NCBI GenBank assembly: GCA_004151065.3
Contig: NWUY0304542856.1
Coordinates: forward strand, 1-36,344
Reading direction: 5' to 3'
DNA length: 36,344 nt
Source of the DNA: Larix sibirica
Taxonomy: Eukaryota; Streptophyta; Pinopsida; Pinales; Pinaceae
The position numbers and the translations under genes are program-made. This document shows positions 29,350 to 36,344 of this stretch, piece by piece. Position 1 is the stretch's first letter; each line of letters starts with the position of its first letter. The notes beneath the pieces are model-generated. The model ran no database searches. It was not told the DNA's origin and was given only the letters and a program-made list of their open reading frames with translations.

Positions 29350-30180
29350 CTCCCCAGAGTACTCCTAATCAGTTGATAGAATCAAATTGAATCTGGGAAC
29401 TAGCCTCCCCAGAATACTCCTTACTTAGTGGATTGGTTCCAAAAAAAGAAAATAAGGCATCTAAACCTATCTACTCTTGGATCGACTATTGGACTGGCAC
29501 AGGTGGTAAAATGCTGGGCTATAAATTAGAAAACATAAATAAGGCGTATACTACTCCTGTAATCGACTGCATCAAGTACCAACATCGAGTACCAACATAA
29601 TTAGAGAGTACAAGCCATGGAATAACAAGAGAAAATAGTACCATCATTGAGTCCCGGCATATAGTGAGCCAAAACCTGTTTTCAAGTGCATAAAAACCTG
29701 GCATTGACACTGGACATGGAGGAATACTTGATTTCAATCTACGCCTACCTGGCTCTACTAGCGAGAAATAGTCATGGATCGAGTGATCAAGTAGCGGGAT
29801 CGATTGCATCGACTGCATAAACTAGTGGCTAGCGACTCCCGGAAATGATCAGCTATATGAGGTGGAGAGCTAAAGGAAATAGTTTCTAGGGCTTAGTTTC
29901 AAGTTGGAGTTGTATGTAGTTCGAGGGTCAAGGTTCAAGGGTCGAGGTATAGTTTCAGGGTAGATAACATGGGGGCTTAGATTATACCTCGCATCGGGAC
30001 GATAGATTAGAGCTCCTCAATGATAATTCGGATATAAATAAAGCTAAGCATTGATTACCGGCATTGCCACCTGGCATCGACACTTACTTGGCAAAGAGTC
30101 CTGGCAGTGATTGAAACCTGGATAAACTAGCGGCTATCAGCAATGATCTTCAAGCAATGTGGAGCAAGCTGCACTGACAA
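29350..30180. repeat. Cluster of diverged ATCGA-type repeats
   Basis: CTCCCCAGA(G/A)TACTCCT lies at 29350 and 29405 (55-base period). CATC(A/G)AGTACCAA is tandem at 29570 and 29583. ATCGA(T/C)TGC is tandem at about 29801 and 29810 (nine-base period). A GGCATTG-CAC-TGG-CAT module lies near 29700 and 30060. A -ATAAACTAG(T/C)GGCTA module followed by AATGATC lies near 29817 and 30122. The texture is that of an old, repeatedly duplicated low-complexity segment. Confidence 0.6.
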
Positions 30181-31440
30181 CTGGTACTGAATAGCTGCCA
30201 CCGAGCAAAGGGGGTTCTATATTACTTAAAATAAATGAAAATTTCCTTAATTTGTCGAGTGACCACCCCCCCCATCTTTTGGATATATAAGTCAAGACGA
30301 GTCCATCTTTGGGTTGGATTGGTGGGGTCTTATACATATTCAAATAGCGAAGGTCTTAGTGCCGTACCAAGTAAGTGTTCCCTCAAGCAAGTGCTTGGTT
30401 CAAACGTGAATTTCAATAAGTAAAGTAAAGGTCATATAGCCGAGCCAGTCTAAACAAGGTTTGTTAATACGTACGCCGGGTGGTGAATTGATTGCTGCTG
30501 TCGGAAATAAAGTAATGCATGTAGGCAAACATAGAAAGGGTAGTCAACTAAATCCCAGTAGCAGTAAGACTAAATCCAACAGGGTTGGCTTTCTATACAC
30601 ACGATCCCAGGCAGGACTGTTGGAATAATGCTATTTCATGACGTTTATCTATTTGGATGGATGCGGCACTATTCCACTTATTGACTAATTCAACAGGCTA
30701 ATCAGCTTAGCTACCGGGATGGGATAATACGGTCAGTGATAGAATAACCTTCTCACTCAGGAAAAAAATAGAAACTATATGCATCGAACCTGTATAAGTG
30801 AACTATACGCTGTGACCCGTTTACAATACCCCATGTCCTAGAATGAGGTTATGCTAATTTGTTCTTTACCAGTTGCAGTATAACCGGGATAGGAGGTTTT
30901 TATACGTGCTGTTCTCAATTGGAAGCAGGTGACACCATGCATGGGGTAACTCAATCTTTTCCCCCTCCCCGTTTCGTGGTAACACGGGTAACATTGTCAA
31001 TCTTGTTCGGTGGTTCAAAATAGGTCGGGTAGGTTTGTTGAAGGCTGGTGAATCAAGCGCTTGGCAACTAACTTATCTCCCCCAACCGCCGCTACCCTAA
31101 GTGTCGTGCGGGAGGCCGAAGGCAAAGGGTCAGGCCGGAAGAAAAATAGATAGGGATAATAAGCGTATAAACTCCTATATGGACAAAGAAGGTTACAAAA
31201 AGAAAAGGTGGACGAACGTAGATATTAACTCTGAGAGGATGCGCTAGCACGCTCGACTAATAAGACAAGGAACAAAGTACACCTTTAGAAGTCAAAAGGT
31301 TAACAAACTCCGATAGGAAAAGAAGAAAGCTTAGGAGCAAGCACCAACAGGCAGGTTCAAGCTGGAAGAACAAAACGAGCATATACTGGATGAAACAAGC
31401 TTCACAGGACAAAGCAGGGCAGGCAAGAATCTATATTAAG
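30181..31440. other. Unassigned DNA
   Basis: I see short open frames only, and no RNA gene or clear repeat. Confidence 0.4.
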
Positions 31441-31450
31441 TAAAAAAGCA

Positions 31451-31927
31451 ATGGAACGCAGGATTGAAAAGTTGTATTTGAGCAATCCCCGAAACAAGCA
31501 GGAACCCCAATGGAGGCATCATGGTAGCCGCCTCCAAAATGCAATAGAACGATTTATATATAAAATTTGGATACCTATCCATTTTGACCTTACGACAATG
31601 CACTTTACACTGCTTCGGCAACTAACCCCCCGTAATCAGCCACATACACAGTTACACCTTCAGCCCACACACCTGATGATCAATCTATTTATACCCGTCC
31701 TCTCTCTTCTTGTGAACTCGATACGATTAACTGCGGCTTCAACCAAAAACCCCAACCCTACATCGTCCTACCTTGCTACCCTCGTTGACCTTGCAACCAG
31801 GAGACCTGCCTTCATCGACCGGAGACCTGGGAAACAAACCATGAACAACACCTACAGGACACCAAAAGACAATCCTTTTACGCTTGAGGAAGGAAGGAAA
31901 GGACCGGGATCCTTTTTCTGGCTTTGA
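31451..31927 (+). CDS. Hypothetical 158-codon open frame
   Basis: This is the longest open frame in the window and starts with ATG. The product is basic, with a hydrophobic middle (LMINLFIPVLSLLVNS) that could be one membrane segment. A Thr/Asn/Pro-rich part follows, then a charged tail. No domain is recognised. Overlapping minus-strand frames (31436-31621 and 31739-31939) are shorter. With no homolog known to me and no neighbouring gene, chance openness is a fair alternative. Confidence 0.25.
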   Translation: MERRIEKLYLSNPRNKQEPQWRHHGSRLQNAIERFIYKIWIPIHFDLTTMHFTLLRQLTPRNQPHTQLHLQPTHLMINLFIPVLSLLVNSIRLTAASTKNPNPTSSYLATLVDLATRRPAFIDRRPGKQTMNNTYRTPKDNPFTLEEGRKGPGSFFWL

Positions 31928-31939
31928 GTTTGTGTTCAT

Positions 31940-34250
31940 TACTTGCTTCGTTCGTTACGCTGGCTGCTGGGGCAAGAAACTACTGCCTGGCTGCTCGAAT
32001 CATCCCCGGCTGGCTTTACGAAGAACCGAGGATAGCGCACCCATTACCACCGAAGTTACCAACATAGTTGGTCTTAAATGAACAGTTCACCTAAAGAACA
32101 CATTTACCAAGTGGAGAACGGCTCCTATCCTATCCCTAATGGTCGAGTCGGATAAACCCTTTTTCAATTAATTTATATTAAATAAATTAGCCACCCTTTA
32201 GCCACTAGTTGATGCAGTTGATGCAGGCGATCCCGCTACTCGATGCACTAAACCCTGGATTCTTTGCCGCTAGTCGATTCAAAAATAAAGACGGAAGAAA
32301 TGAAATTATGGAATTTTAGTGATTAGAATAAAAGGAGGAAATGACTGATTTCCTTCCTCCCTATGCAGCGCAGGTCGAGGGCATGAACGCTGTGAATCTG
32401 TCAGCGCCTTTAAGATTAAGGATAAGCTTATTAAGTATCTGTGCCTCTTTCGGGAGTTGTTTTATATAATGCCCACCCCCATTATATCTTTCTTACGGGA
32501 CCGCGCCCTGCCTCGTCGGCCTCATGTTCAATGATCTCCTTTCGTTCGTTTGAGTGGATAAGCCAAAGCGAACCCGAGCTAGAGTAGAGTTTGCGAAAGC
32601 TAGAGCTATCTCTTTGAGGGGAAGAAATCACTTTAATATATTCCTGAACTCTAACTAACTATTTCTCTTTTAGATAAATAAATACCCGTTCGTTATAGCC
32701 GCTTTAGCATACATAAGGTACGTTGCACGCATAAATTACGTTAACTCATCAGCAGGCAGACCTACCTATAGTCAGCTGGCAGCAGTGACGGTAAAAAGCA
32801 CCTACAGGACCGTAAGGCATAACAGCTCAGGAAGGTTACCTCTATTATAAGGTTAGGCATTTGAAAAGTTCATTTCTCTTTTTGTGCCATCTGAACACGT
32901 TTCGCACAGCTAGCGGAGGGGGATGAAAAGCTACAATTAAGCAATTTATGGTAATTGGTTGGTGAGCATCTATCGTTTGCTCGTGCGGGGGAACAAGCGA
33001 CCATGCTTTTACCTCTATTTTATGCATATAAAAATAGTCGTTATAGAGAGTTAGTCATGATAAGAACTAGGATATATAGACACTTAGCTAAGCTAAATAG
33101 TTGTTAGAGTTAGTCGTTTGAAAGCTGCTGAATAACTAAAAAACTAAAGAGAGAGGACCCTTACCTCTAGTTACTAAGGCTAAAGCTGGTAAATAAAGCT
33201 TAACTCTATGGTTTGTATCTAGAGCTAGTATCGGAAGTATTGGTAGGCCGGCCAGCCAGTAAAAAGGCTAGGCAAGCTTGAACTGGAGCCGGGAATCTTC
33301 TTATTTGCTGGAGCTCAGGATGAAAAAGATAAGAACAGAAAGAAGAGTTCTATACTAATAGCATATAAAAAGTATAGCCTTGATGAATAGGCTAGAAGCT
33401 GTGTTGTGTATGCGGAGGCGACAGGAGTCTTTACTGCCTGATAAAATGAGTAAGGAACTCCTTTTAACTAATAAAGAAATATTAATATTCATGAATATGT
33501 TCCAGCTTCACATGGCTGCCATGGACGAGATTCAGCTCACTGTCTTCTCTGACACACAAAAAATAGAATCTTTATTGATTCCTGCTATCGTATGACATGA
33601 ATCTCTAACTATGCCAAGCCAGCTTCTTGCTGGGTTTATAAGGCACTATGATTCATTCTAGTTGCCTCTTCTTTGTCGCACTAACCCTTTCAGGCTAAAG
33701 TTATCCCCTTCTCTGCAAGCAGACTCTCAAGCTATCCCAATTTCCTTTCAATGCTCCAGCAGAGGCTGGTCCACGAATCTCACTACTGGGACTCCATCCA
33801 GGGATTCTAAGTTGTCAGCCAGGTTTACTCCTCTACTAAATCCAATAATCATTAGCAATAGTTTACAATGGTAACACATCAGCTTGCAGGAAGGTACAAT
33901 GCATAGAATAACTATACCCCTATCTTCCTCACCAATTCATACCAGCAAGAATGATGCAATAATAATCCCCCTCTAAGCTCAACTTACAAATATTTTATTT
34001 GCATGTTAGGAAACCTCCACATGGCGCTCATGAGGAGCCTTTTTTCCCCTTTTAATCTAAAGCTTAGGTAAATAAAGCAAGATGAAATAAATAAACCTCA
34101 TAATCATTGGTTTCGGGACTTTTGATAAATTAACTAAATAAGTTTCTAATTTAGGACAAAGGCAGGTTAATAACTCACTAAGGTCCTATCCCCTTTTCCC
34201 CCTTTCACTTCCCCATTTGTGAAATCTTAGCTCCCCATCTTTTTTTTCGT
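31940..34250. other. Unassigned DNA with one dispersed-repeat copy
   Basis: At 32210-32285 the sequence (GTTGATGCA tandem, then GCGATCCCGCTACTCGATGC) is the reverse complement of a diverged copy at about 29783-29830. A 71-codon frame at 33380-33595 (TTG start) and one at 33662-33874 have no recognised product. Confidence 0.45.
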
Positions 34251-34263
34251 CTTTCATTTGCAG

Positions 34264-34486
34264 TCGTTAGTAATTTTTATATTCTAAATTCCATATTCAA
34301 TAGGATTCAAGAGGAATATAAAGGCGTTACTGTGGAACTAGGTGATGATGGGATGCCACTTATCTTGTGAGAAGAGTTGGCTCCATTTCCTTTAAAAAGC
34401 CTTTAGGTTCTGTTCTTCAGTTGAATTCTGTTTCGTTTGTTCCTGTGTTTAAAACGAATAAAAAAAAAGGTTGCTCGCGCGTGGGA
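34264..34486 (+). pseudogene. Possible short decayed coding fragment
   Basis: A strong pyrimidine tract ending TTTCATTTGCAG (to 34263) looks like a nuclear 3' splice site. It is followed at 34302-34367 by a protein-like frame, RIQEEYKGVTVELGDDGMPL, ending in TGA. A second frame from 34373 reads RVGSISFKKPLGSVLQLNSV and stays open to 34486. If one frameshift near 34370 is assumed, about 60 codons join. I do not recognise the protein. This may be another piece of nuclear origin, but the evidence is thin. Confidence 0.3.
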
Positions 34487-34581
34487 TAAATAATGGAAGG
34501 AGGGTGGACTGAACTTTAACCCACTCCATCCAACTCGCCATTCATCCTGATCGTCCTTCATCCGGCTCTACTTTCAGTTCC

Positions 34582-34890
34582 TTGCTTGCGGTAATTATGG
34601 CATTGAATGGAAGCTCGGTCGCCATGATTACCACAGCTCCAAGCCTACGTTTTACCAGCAAGGAAGGTCTCCAGTTTCTCATTCTGTTGATTGCTTTTCT
34701 CGCCAGAGATGAATATATTTCCGCTCTTTACGGTAGTAGACTAGGGTCGGCTAGGCAGCTTTACTCTGGGATTCGCAGAGCAACCCCTGCGCTTGGGCCT
34801 ACTTGGCTGACTGCCTCTGGTAAGGCTAAAGCCGGGGGCCCACTTCGTTCTCGTCGGAGGTTGGAATTCGGGGCGGGCTTCTCCCTATGA
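34582..34890 (+). CDS. Hypothetical open frame (102 codons), overlaps the next by ATGA
   Basis: The frame opens at TTG 34582, and an ATG lies five codons in, at 34597. The first ~50 residues hold a hydrophobic segment (GLQFLILLIAFLA). The second half is basic and Gly/Ala/Arg-rich. The stop codon overlaps the ATG of the 34887 frame by four bases (ATGA), as in translationally coupled genes. I do not recognise it, and chance is possible. Confidence 0.22.
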   Translation: MLAVIMALNGSSVAMITTAPSLRFTSKEGLQFLILLIAFLARDEYISALYGSRLGSARQLYSGIRRATPALGPTWLTASGKAKAGGPLRSRRRLEFGAGFSL

Positions 34891-35081
34891 ATGATTGTGG
34901 AGCAGCGCAAATAAAAATAGGTTTACATGGGCAACTATTATTGTCACTGGGGTGCCTGTTGGTCACCACTTTAATGTTATTTTTCGTCGCGTATTCCGTT
35001 TATTTAATTGAAGGTTACCTCGTCTCGGAATTGGTGTTCATAATTTGTGCTCCTGAAATATTTGTATGGAGGCTTTCTTAA
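34887..35081 (+). CDS. Hypothetical small membrane-protein-like frame (64 codons)
   Basis: The ATG lies inside the ATGA overlap with the preceding frame. The product is mostly hydrophobic. It has two likely membrane segments, LLLSLGCLLVTTLMLFFVAY and LVSELVFIICAPEIFVW, joined by a short loop. Small hydrophobic chimeric frames are common in plant mitochondria, including those linked to male sterility, but no known one is recognised here. Confidence 0.25.
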   Translation: MNDCGAAQIKIGLHGQLLLSLGCLLVTTLMLFFVAYSVYLIEGYLVSELVFIICAPEIFVWRLS

Positions 35082-35305
35082 AAAGGTAAAAGAGTGAGAG
35101 TTCGGGTCTTACCTGTGCGAAGGTAAGGTCCTGGTCCTGAGCTCTGCGAGTTCGGGAAGATATGCATGAAAACCATGAAACCTTGTTGCTGTAAAAAAGT
35201 ATAACCGATTTCGAGCTCTTTCAATAGGGTGGTACCGGGAATGATATAGAATAAAGGGGATAAGATAGCATTGATCGCACTCGAGCCCGCCCATTTGATC
35301 CGCAA
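35078..35305 (-). CDS. Weak hypothetical open frame (75 codons)
   Basis: An ATG at 35305 opens a frame with a protein-like N-terminal half (AINAILSPLFYIIPGTTLL). The frame is also open upstream of the ATG for several codons (YELIIALRIKW), which hints at a longer ancestral coding region. The C-terminal part is Ser/Gly/Pro-rich. No family is recognised. Confidence 0.18.
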   Translation of the reverse strand: MRIKWAGSSAINAILSPLFYIIPGTTLLKELEIGYTFLQQQGFMVFMHIFPNSQSSGPGPYLRTGKTRTLTLLPF

Positions 35306-35343
35306 TGCTATAATTAATTCATAGAGTTCCCTATATTACCATT

Positions 35344-35420
35344 TTTAGTTCTCTACTCTGATGGAGAATAATTCCCACTAATTTAGTTCTTTACCCCGAA
35401 TGAGGATAATTTTGCTTGAA
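35344..35420 (+). repeat. 38-bp diverged tandem repeat
   Basis: TTTAGTTCT(C/T)TAC-C-GA followed by GAG-ATAATT occurs at 35344 and 35382. It is a small, diverged local duplication. Confidence 0.7.
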
Positions 35421-35429
35421 ACTGTGAAA

Positions 35430-36120
35430 TGAAACTTTTATGTATAAAATTCGCGTTGGGAGGGGGGGGATCCAAAAAGTATTGTGGAGTTTTGGGTTCA
35501 ATTTATGTGTGGACGGGTGAACTTATATTTCTAGACTGACTGTTGTTTCAAGACCTGTGCGATGTTGGGTGCCCAGGGATGGTTCAATCAGTGGGTGGAG
35601 TAGGTATCCTCGATCGGTTCTAAAGATAAGCGCAATTAGTGAAAAATTGATAACTCTCAAGTAACACAAAGGTGAATCTACGTATAATACTGCGCTGTTT
35701 TCAATTGTTATTGGTGCGAAATCGCTATGACTCACTAACTCGGCCCCGTCCCGTTCGTGGGACCACTTCTCTTCCTATTAGGTCTCGTTTGCCTTTCCCC
35801 TTAGCAGTTACACAGCAATGACTCCGAAACCATCTCCAAGCATTGGGTTGTAAGGAGATCCACCAATAAATAGGGAGATAGCATTTATGCACTCGGCCAA
35901 CGTTAACGTAAGGATAGAGAAGGTCAAAGGGTCGAGGGCTTTGGTTCCGTCGAGGTATAGATATAGAGTTGAGATAGATATATAGGGGAGGATCTGTTTC
36001 CGTATAGGTATAGATATATGTACGGCTGCTGCTATGGGCTATTACTGGAACTGACCTTCTGGCACCGACCCTCTATATAACTCCCCATTTCAATAAATAT
36101 AGGGCTAGTTCCCAGCAACT
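35430..36120. other. Unassigned DNA with GTATAGATATA words
   Basis: GTATAGATATA recurs at about 35954 and 36006 in an A/T/G-simple stretch. A 70-codon minus-strand frame (35523-35735) has no recognised product. Confidence 0.4.
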
Positions 36121-36133
36121 AAGTGCAAAAAAA

Positions 36134-36157
36134 ATATATATATATATATATATATAT
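36134..36157. repeat. (AT)12 microsatellite
   Basis: Twelve perfect AT dinucleotides follow an A-run. It is a length-variable simple repeat with no gene beside it. The last 190 bases of the window show nothing else recognisable. Confidence 0.97.
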
Positions 36158-36344
36158 CATAGTGTATCCATGGCTTATTGACATAGACTAAGGCTTTCAA
36201 AGCACTCTCGGAAGCTCGAACTGTCCATGGAACTTACTGCTTGGACTAAGATTGATGGCCCACATCTACTGAATAGGGGTGGAACCGCGGACAACAGACA
36301 ACATCTGCCGAGACAAGTGTTCACACCAAACAATGCCCCATCTT

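Noticed and set aside
1-36344. CRISPR array
   Set aside because: No set of short identical repeats with regular unique spacers is present. The exact repeats are two-copy tandem or dispersed.
1-36344. Group II intron core (domain V) or a known mitochondrial exon
   Set aside because: I looked for the GAGC…GAAA…GTTC hairpin pattern and for the starts of familiar nad, cox, atp, ccm and ribosomal-protein genes and found none I could support.
1-36344. Plastid-derived (MTPT) segments
   Set aside because: No stretch with recognisable plastid gene or tRNA sequence was seen. The only rRNA piece is of the mitochondrial type.

Overview
This 36.3-kb window is almost empty of intact genes. The best reading is intergenic DNA from a large, expanded plant mitochondrial genome. 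A conifer or other gymnosperm is my leading guess, and a large angiosperm mitogenome is the alternative. The evidence is: a fragment of the 5' end of mitochondrial small-subunit rRNA (rrn18) at 24726-24779; no intact mitochondrial protein gene or tRNA that I can recognise; very many short, old, diverged tandem repeats; and pieces of clearly nuclear character. A nuclear origin of the whole window, carrying a small mitochondrial rRNA insert, cannot be excluded from sequence alone.

Layout. 1-2040: diverged repeats, two weak open frames, and the first locus of a low-complexity family that reads as Gly/Thr/Ser/Ala/Tyr codons on the minus strand. 2500-2700: a second locus of that family. 3100-4150: an AT-rich array very rich in the tetramer AGCT. 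4740-5150: an unassigned 135-codon minus-strand frame. 5576-6798: a decayed nuclear gene fragment with two spliceosomal introns whose phases still fit. 7500-8155: a third low-complexity locus, on the plus strand. 8195-10310: a decayed minus-strand Ty3/gypsy gag-protease segment. 10330-13210: a large diverged repeat block whose arrays read as Glu-Val-Pro-Lys peptides. 13700-13960: ~107-bp repeats. 14330-14600: a fourth low-complexity locus. 14900-20000: unassigned DNA with small repeats. 20020-20620: a tRNA-like promoter signature and a decayed coding-like stretch. 21550-22920: two diverged repeat families. 24726-24779: the rrn18 fragment. 25000-36344: mostly unassigned, with small tandem repeats, an inverted dispersed family at 29.8/32.2 kb, a 158-codon frame at 31451, two frames overlapping by ATGA at 34887, and an (AT)12 tract near the end.

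Nothing here looks like an operon or a working pathway. The window is a record of DNA capture (retrotransposon, nuclear gene), local tandem duplication and slow decay. The most unusual signal is that two unrelated repeat families keep a three-base codon register over hundreds of bases although stop codons and frameshifts interrupt them.
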